Positions 19,147-27,161 of a stretch of DNA of 64,000 nucleotides are shown in pieces. The stretch lies in contig JAPTHR010000003.1 of assembly GCA_029228645.1 (NCBI GenBank), positions 62,001-126,000 on the forward strand. Direction: 5' to 3'. Every line of letters starts with the position of its first letter. The stretch's first letter is position 1. Source of the DNA: Gammaproteobacteria bacterium Milos-ODIII6 (GTDB lineage Bacteria; Pseudomonadota; Gammaproteobacteria; Chromatiales; Chromatiaceae). Below the pieces are notes generated by a model. It ran no database searches and was not told where the DNA came from. It worked only from the letters and a program-made list of their open reading frames with translations. Position numbers and translations under genes: made by a program.

Positions 19147-20016
19147 CTAGCCAGCCCTTGTTCGGGTGTGCCAGACGAGGATTCCCCCGCTGACGATCAG
19201 GATCGCCCCGAGCGCGAAGGGCAAGGTCAGCGGGTCGTCAAAAATCCACAGTCCATAGATCGCCGCTGCCAGGATCTGCATGTTCAGCCAGGGTGACAGG
19301 CTGGATGCGGTCGCGAGGTGGAAGGCGCGGATCAGCATCAGGTGTCCGCCGGCGCCGAGCACCCCCATCAGCACCAGGGCCGGCCACTCCCACGCCGTGG
19401 GTGCAATCCAAAGCCAGGGGACCAGCAACGACAGGCCGAGGCTGCCGGCCACCGTGGTATGGAACAGGGTGGTGATTTCGTCGTCGTGTTCGCGCAGTTT
19501 GCGCGTCAGGATGAAATAGAAGGCGAGCAGAAACGCCGACCCCAGCGGCAGCAGCAGGGCCGGCTGAAAGCTGCCGCTTGCCGGGCGCACGATCAGCACC
19601 ACCCCGAGGAAGCCAATGGCAAGCGCCGCCAGGTGGACTGGCCGCAATGGCTCCGACAGCAGCCAGCCGGCCAGCAGGGTCACCAGGATGGGCGCGAGGA
19701 ACATGATCGCGGTGGCTTCGCCCAGAGGCACCTGGCGGATGGCGAAATACATTCCCAGGGTGACACCGAGCAGGCACAGGCCGCGCAGCAGCTGCAGCCC
19801 CGGCCGTTTGGGGCGCAGCAGGCGCCGTCCGTCCCGCAGGCCGAAGATCGCCCCGACCAGCAGGGTGTGGAATACGTAGCGGGCCCACACCACCTGTGGC
19901 GCGGGCAGGTGCTGCATCAGATGTTTGCCGAGCGCGTCCATACCCGCGAGTACGAAACAGGCAAGCGTCACCAGTGTGACCGCCTGCGCGAATCGGAGGT
20001 CTCTGGATGAGTTCAT
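19147..20016 (-). CDS. EamA/DMT-superfamily permease
   Basis: This is an inner-membrane transporter of the drug/metabolite superfamily with two EamA repeats and about ten TM helices in 289 aa. The first repeat starts at VTLVTLACFVLAGMDALGKH and the second at ALLLPLGSAFLLAFYFILTR. Motifs such as LGEATAIMFLAPILVTLLAG are typical of EamA. The substrate cannot be read from sequence. I chose the ATG at 20016 because it gives a full-length family member; an ATG 30 bp upstream is also possible. Longer in-frame sequence upstream overlaps the divergent DUF6394 gene and is not credible. Confidence 0.88.
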   Translation of the reverse strand: MNSSRDLRFAQAVTLVTLACFVLAGMDALGKHLMQHLPAPQVVWARYVFHTLLVGAIFGLRDGRRLLRPKRPGLQLLRGLCLLGVTLGMYFAIRQVPLGEATAIMFLAPILVTLLAGWLLSEPLRPVHLAALAIGFLGVVLIVRPASGSFQPALLLPLGSAFLLAFYFILTRKLREHDDEITTLFHTTVAGSLGLSLLVPWLWIAPTAWEWPALVLMGVLGAGGHLMLIRAFHLATASSLSPWLNMQILAAAIYGLWIFDDPLTLPFALGAILIVSGGILVWHTRTRAG

Positions 20017-20118
20017 GGGTCGCGCTCGATGGCTTCTGGGTCGCATGCCGGACCCGGTTTGACTTGCTTCGGGCGGTGGCTCAAAGTGCTTCCAGCTTGC
20101 GGATAGGGGAAGAGAATA

Positions 20119-20502
20119 ATGAATCCGGAAAAGGTTGTATTTGGTTTCTTCATCATCCTGTCGTTGACCCTCAATTTCGGTTTCGTGCTGGGCGAAATCG
20201 ACGATCCCAACCACCACCACGTCTACGAGCTGTTCGCGGTCATCGTGATCAACCTGATCGCGACCGTCCTCAAGTTCGGTGACCGCAGCCAGATGGGCGC
20301 GGTGCTGCTCGCCACCAGCCTGGTCGCGATGTTGCAGCTGATTGCCGCTTCCGTGGTGTGGGTCATGGCGGTGCACGTCAGTGGCGAGGGCATGACGCCG
20401 ATCGTGACCGCGAGCATCGTATCGCTGTCCGCGGGCGCGCTGCTGGCGAACGTGATCTCAGTGGTTCTGCTGATCATCGAAACGGTGATGCTGCGCCGTT
20501 GA
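20119..20502 (+). CDS. Small integral membrane protein, DUF6394-like
   Basis: This 127-aa membrane protein has about four TM helices (VVFGFFIILSLTLNFGFVLG, ELFAVIVINLIATVL, VLLATSLVAMLQLIAASVVW and LLANVISVVLLIIETVML). From memory it matches the DUF6394 family, which sits next to TrkA-domain potassium channels in gammaproteobacteria. The channel gene follows after 34 bp, so the two are probably one operon. DDPNHHHVYE between TM1 and TM2 is a conspicuous hydrophilic motif. A role as an accessory subunit of the channel is inference from the pairing. Confidence 0.75.
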   Translation: MNPEKVVFGFFIILSLTLNFGFVLGEIDDPNHHHVYELFAVIVINLIATVLKFGDRSQMGAVLLATSLVAMLQLIAASVVWVMAVHVSGEGMTPIVTASIVSLSAGALLANVISVVLLIIETVMLRR

Positions 20503-20536
20503 GCGGAGCACCCCGGGCCGGCGTCGGAGAAGGTGG

Positions 20537-22249
20537 ATGAATAGTATCGTTTTCCTGATCATGCGGCGCATGCGCCTGCCGATTCTGACCCTGGTCGTGG
20601 TGTACGCGATCTCGGTGCTCGGCATGATCCTGATTCCGGGGCAGGATGCGGATGGCAATCCCTGGCGCATGGACCTGTTCCACGCCTTCTACTTCGTCAG
20701 CTTCATGTCGACCACCATCGGGTTTGGCGAGATCCCCCACGCCTTCACGGACGGGCAGCGCCTCTGGGTGACGTTTTCGCTCTATCTCTCGGTCATCAGC
20801 TGGCTGTATGCGATCGGCACCATTCTGACCCTGCTGCAGGACAGGATGTTCCAGAAGGCGATTGTCGAGTCGCTGTTCGCTCATCGGGTGCGTCGCATGC
20901 GCGAGCCGTTCTACCTGGTGTGTGGCTACGGCGAGACTGGCCAGGCGCTGGTGCGCTCCTTCACCCGGCGGGGGCGGCACGTGGTGGTGCTCGACAGCAA
21001 CGAGAACAAGATCAACCAGATCCATCTGCAGAACCTGCCCGATTACGTGCCGGCCCTGGCTGCCAACGCCAAGCGGCCGTCGATTCTCAAGGCGGCCGGT
21101 CTGCCGCAGAGATGTTGCCTGGCGGTGCTTGCGGTCACGGATGACAATGACACCAATCTGAAGATCGCGATTACCAGCAAGCTGCTGCATCCCTCGATTC
21201 CGGTCATTGCGCGCTCCGATGCCAAGGAAACCGAGGGAAACATGGCCTCTTTCGGGACCGACTTCATCGTCGACCCCTTCGACACCTTTTCGCAGTATCT
21301 CGGCAAGGCTTTGCGGACGCCCTGCCTGTACCTTCTCAGTCGCTGGCTGGGCGGAGAGGAGGGGGCGGTCCTGGAGGAGCCACTGTACCCCCCGCGGGAC
21401 GGGCATTGGCTGGTATGCGGCTATGGCCGCTTCGGCAAGGCGGTGGTGCAGCGCTTCGAGCTGGAGAAGCTCAAGACCGTGGTGATCGAGGCCAAGCCCG
21501 AAGCCACCGGGGAGCCGCCTGGGCGGTCCGTGCATGGCATTGGCACCGAGGCGGACACCCTGATCCAGGCGGGCGTGCGGGAGGCGGTGGGGATCGTCGC
21601 AGGCACCGACGATGACACCAACAACCTCTCGATCGTGATGACCGCGCGTGAGCTTCGCCGGGATATTTTCGTCATCCTGCGGCAGAACAACAATTACAAC
21701 GGGGAACTGATTCGCGCGGTCAACGCGGACATGGTGATGCATCCGAGCGCGATCGTGGCGGAGAAGATCCGGATCCTCGCGGTGTCCCCGATGCTGGCAG
21801 AATTTTTTGCGCTTGCGGCCTACAAAGACAACGCTTGGGGCTGCGAGCTGGTCAGTCGTCTCAGCGGCATGGTTTCCGGACACGTGCCGGTGATCAAGGA
21901 ACTAACCCTGGACAAGCAGCAAGCCCCGGCTCTGTTGCAACTGCTCGAAGAAGGTGAAGTGGTCACCCTGGGTGAGCTGCTGTGCGATCCCTGGGATCGC
22001 GAGCGTCGGCTGCCCTGCATGGTTCTGCTGATGCATCGCGAGGGCGAGAAAGTCATGGTGCCCGAGTCGGACCTGGTGATGCGGCCGGGAGACCGCTTGC
22101 TGCTTTCCGGCGCACGACACGGAATCTCCCGCTTCCACTGGAACCTGGCGCACAACGTGGCCCTGGACTATGTTCGCTCCGGCGAGAGCCGTCCGCAGGG
22201 GTCGCTGTGGCGAAGTCTGCGCCAGTTGCGTGGTGCCAAGGCCAGGTAA
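20537..22249 (+). CDS. Potassium channel protein with two TrkA-N (RCK) domains
   Basis: The 570-aa protein combines a two-TM pore with two cytoplasmic RCK modules. TM1 lies at about residues 12-35. The pore helix and filter read STTIGFGE near residue 58, the T-x-G-[YF]-G potassium signature. TM2 follows (LWVTFSLYLSVISWLYAIGT). The first Rossmann fold starts with YLVCGYGETGQALVRSF and the second with WLVCGYGRFGKAVVQRFE. Both keep the GxGxxG nucleotide loop and an acidic residue at the end of beta-2. The C-terminus carries a TrkA-C-like part (SDLVMRPGDRLLLSG). It probably gates K+ flux in response to nucleotide or cation. It is co-transcribed with the DUF6394 gene. Confidence 0.92.
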   Translation: MNSIVFLIMRRMRLPILTLVVVYAISVLGMILIPGQDADGNPWRMDLFHAFYFVSFMSTTIGFGEIPHAFTDGQRLWVTFSLYLSVISWLYAIGTILTLLQDRMFQKAIVESLFAHRVRRMREPFYLVCGYGETGQALVRSFTRRGRHVVVLDSNENKINQIHLQNLPDYVPALAANAKRPSILKAAGLPQRCCLAVLAVTDDNDTNLKIAITSKLLHPSIPVIARSDAKETEGNMASFGTDFIVDPFDTFSQYLGKALRTPCLYLLSRWLGGEEGAVLEEPLYPPRDGHWLVCGYGRFGKAVVQRFELEKLKTVVIEAKPEATGEPPGRSVHGIGTEADTLIQAGVREAVGIVAGTDDDTNNLSIVMTARELRRDIFVILRQNNNYNGELIRAVNADMVMHPSAIVAEKIRILAVSPMLAEFFALAAYKDNAWGCELVSRLSGMVSGHVPVIKELTLDKQQAPALLQLLEEGEVVTLGELLCDPWDRERRLPCMVLLMHREGEKVMVPESDLVMRPGDRLLLSGARHGISRFHWNLAHNVALDYVRSGESRPQGSLWRSLRQLRGAKAR

Positions 22250-22378
22250 ACCGCGAGCGACTCGCAAGAGCCGGCATCCCGGTGAGTGCCAGGTCACGCC
22301 GTGCTTGAGTATTTCGACCGAGTCGGCATACTCGACCCCCGTACCCCAGCCCATAATCGACCAAAGGTGGAGAATACG

Positions 22379-22900
22379 ATGAAAAAAATACTGCTTTCCC
22401 TGCTGCTGCTGACCCCCCTGGTGGCCTACGCCGGCTCCAAACAGTCGATCGAGACCCCGGCATTCGACAAGAAGATCGCACAGCAGATGATCTCGGAGAG
22501 CATCCAGCGCTTTCCGCTGGCCGAGGATGTGACCGTCGAAGATGCGATTGAATCGATGAAGCTGCGCGCCAACAACCTGAACTTCAAGCTGGTGGCCGAT
22601 CTGCCCCTCTCGGAACAGGTCAAGGCGATGGGCCAGGAAGCCAATTACATGCGTATCCTGGCCTTCTGCGACGCCCTGATCGCCAAGCGCATGGTCGAGT
22701 ACAACCTGATATTCGGCGGCTTCCTGCCCTGCCGTGTCGCGGTGATCGAGGATTCCGACGGCAAGGGATGGCTGGTCACCATGAACATGGACATGATGCT
22801 GCACGCAGTCGATCTGCCGGAAGATCTCAAGCCGATGGCCCAGCAGGTGCGCGATACCATCTACAGCATCATCGATGCCGGCGTGAACGCGGATCTCTGA
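22379..22900 (+). CDS. Exported DUF302-family protein
   Basis: This 173-aa protein begins with a signal peptide (KKILLSLLLLTPLVAYAGS). Its body fits the DUF302 fold: SIQRFPLAEDVTVEDAIESM, RILAFCDALIAKRMVEYN, FLPCRVAVIEDSDGKGWLV, then MDMMLHAVDLPEDLKPMA. DUF302 proteins often occur in sulfur-oxidising and other gammaproteobacteria, and their biochemical role is unknown. I chose the ATG at 22379 because it opens the signal peptide and follows GGTGGAGAATA. It stands alone between the potassium channel and sbcB. Confidence 0.8.
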   Translation: MKKILLSLLLLTPLVAYAGSKQSIETPAFDKKIAQQMISESIQRFPLAEDVTVEDAIESMKLRANNLNFKLVADLPLSEQVKAMGQEANYMRILAFCDALIAKRMVEYNLIFGGFLPCRVAVIEDSDGKGWLVTMNMDMMLHAVDLPEDLKPMAQQVRDTIYSIIDAGVNADL

Positions 22901-23017
22901 TCTGCACACCCCGCTGCGCGGTCGCTGCAATGCAGCGCAGCCGGGCAGGACTTACCCGAGGGCGGGACCGGCGCAGCTGGTCGCGCCCTTTCCTTTGTTG
23001 GCTCCCTGGCGTGACAA

Positions 23018-24463
23018 ATGAACGGTAAAACCCAAACCTTTTTCTGGCATGACTACGAGACTTGGGGCGCGGATCCCGCGCGTGACCGGGCGGCGCAATT
23101 TGCCGGCCTGCGGACCGATCTCGACTTCAATCCCATCGGTGATCCCCTGGTGATCTTCGCCCGCCCGGCGGACGACATCCTGCCCCAGCCGGGCGCCTGC
23201 ATGGTGACCGGCATCTCGCCGCAGAAGGCGCATGCCGAGGGGATGCCGGAGGCGGATTTTTTTCGCTACATTCATGCCGAGATGATGCAGGCGGGGACCT
23301 GTTCACTCGGCTACAACAGCCTGCGATTCGACGACGAGGTCACCCGTTACGGGCTCTACCGCAGCTTCTTCGATCCCTACGAACGCGAATGGAAGAACGG
23401 CAACTCGCGCTGGGACCTGATCGACGTGCTGCGTCTCACCCGCGCGCTGCGCCCGGAGGGCATCGAGTGGCCGCAGCGGGAGGACGGCGTCACCAGCTTC
23501 CGTCTCGAGGAACTGACCGCGGCCAATGGCATCGAGCACGCCGGTGCGCACGACGCGCTTGCGGACGTGCGCGCCACCATCGCGCTCGCTCGTCTGGTGC
23601 GTGATCGCCAGCCGCGCCTGTACGACTACGTCTTCATGCACCGCGACAAGGAGAGTGTCTCCGCGCTGCTGCGTGCGACGCCCCCGGTCCCGGTGTTGCA
23701 CGTGTCCGCCCGCTACCCCGCGCGGCAGGGCTGCCTGGCGGCCGTGCTGCCCCTGGCATGGCATCCGCGCAACCGCAACAGCGTGATCGTGTATGACCTC
23801 AGGGCCGACCCGCAGGCTCTCCTGGACCTGACGCCGGAGCAACTCTCGGAACGCCTGTACACGCCGAGCGCGGAGCTTCCCGAGGGGGTGGAACGCATCC
23901 CGCTGAAAGAGATCCACATCAACAAGGCGCCGGTCGTGGTGCCGATGAGCACGCTCACGCAGGAGGCGCGGGAAGCGTGGCAAATGGATGCCGCAGCCGA
24001 GCAGCGGCACAGTCAGATCCTGCTGCGGCACCGCGCCGGGATCGAGGCCAAGCTGGCCGCCCTGTATGGCGCGCGCGAGTTTCCGGCGCGGGAGGATCCC
24101 GATCTCGACCTCTACGGTGGATTCCTCAGTGACGCCGACCGCGGGCGTTGCGAGCGGGTGCGCGCCACCTCGCCGGAACAGCTCGCGGGGCTCGATCTCC
24201 GCTTCGACGCGCCCAAGCTGGATGAAATGCTGTTCCGCTACCGTGCGCGCAACTGGCCGGAGACCCTCAGTCCCGCAGAGCGGGCACGCTGGGACAGCTA
24301 TCGCCGCGAGCGCCTGACACAGGCGGATGGTGGCTCATCGATCGATCTGGACAGTTATCGGCGCGAGTTATCGCGCCTGGCGGTCGACACCAGCCTGTCG
24401 CCGGAGCGACGCGAGGTGGTGAGTGAGTTATTGGATTGGCCGGGGGTGATCGGGATCGAATAG
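23018..24463 (+). CDS. sbcB: Exodeoxyribonuclease I
   Basis: ExoI degrades single-stranded DNA 3' to 5' in mismatch repair and recombination. The 481-aa length is standard. The DEDD exonuclease motifs are intact: FWHDYETWG (D-x-E) at the N-terminus, CSLGYNSLRFDDEVTRYGLY, and AHDALADVRATIALARL (HxAxxD). The C-terminal ExoI domain includes LYGGFLSDADR. The family-specific LRPEGIEWP segment is also present. It appears monocistronic. No clear T-tracted terminator follows: a GAAAGCG hairpin near 24496-24521 lacks a T-run. Confidence 0.97.
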   Translation: MNGKTQTFFWHDYETWGADPARDRAAQFAGLRTDLDFNPIGDPLVIFARPADDILPQPGACMVTGISPQKAHAEGMPEADFFRYIHAEMMQAGTCSLGYNSLRFDDEVTRYGLYRSFFDPYEREWKNGNSRWDLIDVLRLTRALRPEGIEWPQREDGVTSFRLEELTAANGIEHAGAHDALADVRATIALARLVRDRQPRLYDYVFMHRDKESVSALLRATPPVPVLHVSARYPARQGCLAAVLPLAWHPRNRNSVIVYDLRADPQALLDLTPEQLSERLYTPSAELPEGVERIPLKEIHINKAPVVVPMSTLTQEAREAWQMDAAAEQRHSQILLRHRAGIEAKLAALYGAREFPAREDPDLDLYGGFLSDADRGRCERVRATSPEQLAGLDLRFDAPKLDEMLFRYRARNWPETLSPAERARWDSYRRERLTQADGGSSIDLDSYRRELSRLAVDTSLSPERREVVSELLDWPGVIGIE

Positions 24464-24553
24464 GGTTTGAAGTCGGCCTGCAGCCGGGCTGATTGGAAAG
24501 CGGGCGGCACCCCGCGCTTTCAAATCATCTGGCCGAAGGCCAATAAAAAAACT

Positions 24554-24847
24554 CTACTGGTCGACTTCTTTGAGCCAACCCTCGAGCGCCTCGATCAACT
24601 GCTTGGCCTGATCCGGGCTGGAGATATTGAACTTCGACTTCTGCTGGTACTCGCCGCTACGCTTCTGGTAGCGGCGGATCGAGTACTTGTCCTTGCCGTA
24701 GGCCTGCTTGCCGTTGTCCCAGTCCTGGTAGCGGAACAAGACCGTGGTCCAGGCGCCCTTGCTGAGGACGCGCTTGTCCAGCTCTTTGACTATGTCGATA
24801 CCGCCTTCGCTGTAGTTGATGGTCAGTTCATCCGGGGTGCTGGCCAC
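24554..24847 (-). CDS. Small conserved protein, possible PC4-like nucleic-acid binder
   Basis: The 97-aa product starts at GTG, 6 bp after an AGGAG Shine-Dalgarno. The pattern is WTTVLFRYQDWDNGKQAYGK, then KYSIRRYQKRSGEYQQKSKF and a C-terminal helix (SSPDQAKQLIEALEGWLKE). Four beta strands followed by an amphipathic helix resemble the PC4/YdbC single-stranded-DNA-binding fold, but the resemblance is by layout only. It lies next to sbcB in convergent orientation. The gene is believable from its start signals and codon use. The function is unknown. Confidence 0.65.
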   Translation of the reverse strand: MASTPDELTINYSEGGIDIVKELDKRVLSKGAWTTVLFRYQDWDNGKQAYGKDKYSIRRYQKRSGEYQQKSKFNISSPDQAKQLIEALEGWLKEVDQ

Positions 24848-24909
24848 GGGCTACTCCTGTTACTCGAATGGAAACGGCCGCGGACATTAGCACTGCTGCC
24901 ACTGACTTG

Positions 24910-25569
24910 TCATCCGGCCGCGCCGTTGCGCAGCAGGAACCGTTCCACCTCCGGCAGTTTCTGACCGCGGACCAGTTCCAGCGCCGACTCGCCATCGGGG
25001 CCGAGGGTGTTCACATTGGCGCCGTACTCGATCAGGTGGTGGATCAGGCGGTGGTTGCCATGCCCGGCGGCGATCAGCAGGGGCGTGCGGCCATTTTCGT
25101 CGCGCGCTTCGATGTCAGCGCCCCGCTGCCGCAAGAACCGCACCACGTCCCGGTCGGTGACGTTTTGCTGCGCGCACAGCAGCAGCAGACCGGACGGGTC
25201 GAATTCCGCGCCGGCATCGATCAGGGTCTCCGCCGTCTGGGTGCGCCCGTTCAGCATCGCGATTTCGAGCGGGGTACGACCGGCGGCGTCCCTGACTTCC
25301 AGCTCCACCTCCTGGTCCAGGAGCATCTTCACCATCACCAGCTGACCGACGCGCGCGGTTTCGTGCAGCGGATAGCTTCCGCCCGGCAACGGCGCGTTCA
25401 CGTCGGTCTTCCAGTGGAGGTGGCGATCCAGCTGATCGATGTCACCGCGTTCGATCGCGGCATAGAGTGACACCGAGGGTTGGTCCGGCGCGCCGCAGCC
25501 ACCCACCAGGAGCAACATGCAAAGCGCCAAAGCGTTTTTGATCGAGCGGCATCTCATGCGCTTAACCAT
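24910..25569 (-). CDS. Ankyrin-repeat lipoprotein
   Basis: This 219-aa protein has a lipoprotein signal (NALALCMLLLVGGCG, Cys near residue 25). At least four ankyrin repeats follow, for example YPLHETARVGQLVMVKMLLD, TPLEIAMLNGRTQTAETLID, and TPLLIAAGHGNHRLIHHLIE. Ankyrin stacks bind protein partners, so this is probably a periplasmic scaffold or inhibitor. The partner is not evident from the neighbours. The start is the first of two nearby ATGs (residues 1 and 5), and the Shine-Dalgarno is weak for both. Confidence 0.85.
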   Translation of the reverse strand: MVKRMRCRSIKNALALCMLLLVGGCGAPDQPSVSLYAAIERGDIDQLDRHLHWKTDVNAPLPGGSYPLHETARVGQLVMVKMLLDQEVELEVRDAAGRTPLEIAMLNGRTQTAETLIDAGAEFDPSGLLLLCAQQNVTDRDVVRFLRQRGADIEARDENGRTPLLIAAGHGNHRLIHHLIEYGANVNTLGPDGESALELVRGQKLPEVERFLLRNGAAG

Positions 25570-25637
25570 ACCACTTTGGCGCTATGATACAGGCCCGGTG
25601 AATAGCTGGGGTTTTTCGGGTAATTCGGCCAGATCCA

Positions 25638-25666
25638 GGGGCGGAGTCGGGAATCGACTCCGCCCC
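25638..25666. repeat. Palindromic repeat, family B, copy 2
   Basis: GGGGCGGAGTCG (25638-25649) and CGACTCCGCCCC (25655-25666) form a perfect 12-bp stem with loop GGAAT. The GGAGTCG...CGACTCC core matches copy 1 at 16951-16985. It lies between the divergent ankyrin and 25688 genes, just ahead of the latter's start. Confidence 0.75.
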
Positions 25667-25687
25667 CAAGGCATGGGGAGGGTTTTG

Positions 25688-26089
25688 GTGGGGCTTTTGG
25701 GTAAGTTGCTTTTGACCGCGGCAGTCATCTTCGCCGCGCTGCTGTACCTGCGTCATCGCAATCAGCGCTCGTCGCTTGAGGTCATTCCGGCGCCGCGTGT
25801 GGTCAATCCCGACCCCAAGCCAACGCGCCAGTTCATCGGCTGGATCGCAGCCGGGATCGTGGTATTCGTGATTCTCGGGTCCGGGATCTGGCTGTATGCC
25901 TACTGGCAGGACCAGCAGGCGGTCCTGTACGTACGCGTGATCGATGCGGGCAGTGGCCAGCACACCGATTACCGTGCGCATCGGCGGGAAATCCGTGACC
26001 GCGAGTTCGTGAGCATCGAAGGGGTGCGAGTGCGCCTGGCCGATACGGAGCGTCTCGAGACTACGACGATTCCGCCTGCCCGAAATTGA
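25688..26089 (+). CDS. Unrecognised two-TM membrane protein
   Basis: I do not recognise this protein. It has an N-terminal hydrophobic helix (VGLLGKLLLTAAVIFAALLY). A basic linker and a second helix (FIGWIAAGIVVFVILGSGIW) follow. It ends in a short hydrophilic C-terminal domain (AVLYVRVIDAGSGQHTDYRA). I favour a GTG start at 25688 because a GGGAGG Shine-Dalgarno lies about 5 bp upstream. An ATG at 25673 directly after the family B palindrome would add five residues but has only AAGG one base away. The 3' end overlaps the convergent oxygenase gene by 29 bp. Confidence 0.6.
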   Translation: MGLLGKLLLTAAVIFAALLYLRHRNQRSSLEVIPAPRVVNPDPKPTRQFIGWIAAGIVVFVILGSGIWLYAYWQDQQAVLYVRVIDAGSGQHTDYRAHRREIRDREFVSIEGVRVRLADTERLETTTIPPARN

Positions 26090-26582
26090 ACGCCACCGAG
26101 ACGCGTTGCTGGCCGCTGCGGTTCTCTTCGACCGCGTGCGGGAGTTTTGGGGAGAAGAATACGAAGCGGCCCTCCACCGGTGTGATCCGAACCGGCCCCT
26201 GCGCCGGATAGAGCAGCAGGTCGCCGCAGTTCGGGGGAGTGCGCAGGTAGTACACGCACGACAGCAGCTCATCCTCCTCCTCGTGGTTGTGGCGCGCGGT
26301 ACGGTCGCCGGGGCGCATGATGTTGAACCAGAAACCCAGCTTCAGCCGCTCGCGCTGCAGGATCGTCCGCGCGCCCTCGGTGGCGGCAGCACGCACCGGT
26401 TCGATCTCGGGAATGGCCGGGAGAGGGATATAGGTGTTTTCGTAGCGCCCGAGTTCGTAGTGCGAATGATGCACATGCGGGCCGGACAGCTCACGATCCA
26501 GGGCGCGCAGCAGCACCCGGTTGGTCTCGTTCCAGCCGGGCAGGGTGGCGAAATGGACCGGTGGCTCATGGGTCAGCAACAT
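26061..26582 (-). CDS. Putative 2OG-Fe(II) oxygenase family protein
   Basis: The 173-aa product fits the small putative 2-oxoglutarate/Fe(II) oxygenase family with a double-stranded beta-helix. The core is LGFWFNIMRPGDRTARHNHE, followed by LLSCVYYLRTPPNCGDLLLY. The end is RFVFFSPKLPHAVEENRSG followed by RVSVAFNFG. His residues in RHNHE and in LPHAV would bind iron, and the Arg of RVSVAFN would bind 2-oxoglutarate. The substrate is unknown. It converges on the two-TM gene with a 29-bp overlap. Confidence 0.75.
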   Translation of the reverse strand: MLLTHEPPVHFATLPGWNETNRVLLRALDRELSGPHVHHSHYELGRYENTYIPLPAIPEIEPVRAAATEGARTILQRERLKLGFWFNIMRPGDRTARHNHEEEDELLSCVYYLRTPPNCGDLLLYPAQGPVRITPVEGRFVFFSPKLPHAVEENRSGQQRVSVAFNFGQAESS

Positions 26583-26631
26583 AACGCAACAGGAGTAGTG
26601 ACGGCCGCCCTATTCTCGCGCGTGTCGAAGC

Positions 26632-26659
26632 AAATAAAAACCCGGCGTCAGGCGCCGGG
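26632..26659 (-). terminator. Rho-independent terminator, minus strand
   Basis: Read on the minus strand, CCCGGCG-N5-CGCCGGG (26641-26659) is followed by TTTTTAT (26634-26640). It ends the transcript of the 26711-27043 gene. Confidence 0.85.
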
Positions 26660-26710
26660 CAAAAGGTTACGAGAGTTGGAAACTATCTGCGCAGGGGCAG
26701 TTTGCGGGAA

Positions 26711-27043
26711 TCAGGCGCTGCCGTTCACCGGGCTGTTGAGGACAAGTGCGGCGCCGGGATGGATCCCGGCATGGGTCGCCATGGCCTGTTCGGGAGATTG
26801 CTGCATGTGGGATTTCAACTGCTGCAACAGTTCCAGTGCCTGGCGTGGGCCGTCGATGCGGGTGCTCAGGGGGCGCTCGTTCGGCTTGGGTCCGGATGAA
26901 CTCAGTGCCACGCGATCGCCGGAGGACTCGGACGTGCTGCGTGCTTCCTGGCGCTCTGCCTTGCGTGTCTGTTCTCCGCCGTTTTGCGTGGCGGGAGATG
27001 AGATGGGTGACGATGTTTTGTCGCCGATAACCAGGTTTGCCAT
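26711..27043 (-). CDS. Small RpoN-driven protein, probably motility-linked
   Basis: This 110-aa hydrophilic protein has no assigned family. The first 60 residues are Ser/Thr/Glu-rich and look disordered (SGDRVALSSSGPKPNE). A predicted amphipathic helix follows (QALELLQQLKSHMQQSPEQA). There is no signal peptide. Gene status is strong: a CGGAGG Shine-Dalgarno lies 6 bp from the ATG, a near-consensus RpoN promoter lies about 70 bp upstream, and a clean terminator follows 51 bp after the stop. RpoN control plus the flagellar genes in the window suggests a flagellar accessory protein. The layout is like small proteins I recall beside flagellar genes in Marinobacter-like bacteria, but that is memory, not proof. 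Confidence 0.7.
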   Translation of the reverse strand: MANLVIGDKTSSPISSPATQNGGEQTRKAERQEARSTSESSGDRVALSSSGPKPNERPLSTRIDGPRQALELLQQLKSHMQQSPEQAMATHAGIHPGAALVLNSPVNGSA

Positions 27044-27110
27044 GATCAGCCTCCGATTCGTCAGAAATTTGGCCTCTGCGGCCGTTTGGAAAGGTAACTG
27101 TCGATTGTTC

Positions 27111-27126
27111 TGCAGTTTGTGTGCCA
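27111..27126 (-). promoter_or_regulatory. Sigma-54 (RpoN) promoter of the 26711-27043 gene
   Basis: On the minus strand, TGGCACA-CAAA-CTGCA has the invariant GG and GC 10 bp apart and differs little from TGGCACG-N4-TTGCW. Transcription would start near 27100, giving a leader of about 57 nt. Confidence 0.8.
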
Positions 27127-27161
27127 GGAACCAAGAGGTTTGACCGGAGGACTAAGCAGCC

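Noticed and set aside
20474-21883. 469-codon minus-strand frame opposite the potassium channel
   Set aside because: It is rich in His/Gln/Arg in the manner of antisense shadows, and the plus strand has an intact channel gene.
24496-24560. Terminator after sbcB
   Set aside because: Hairpins GAAAGCG...CGCTTTC and TGGCC-GAA-GGCCA exist, but neither is followed by T residues in the needed direction.
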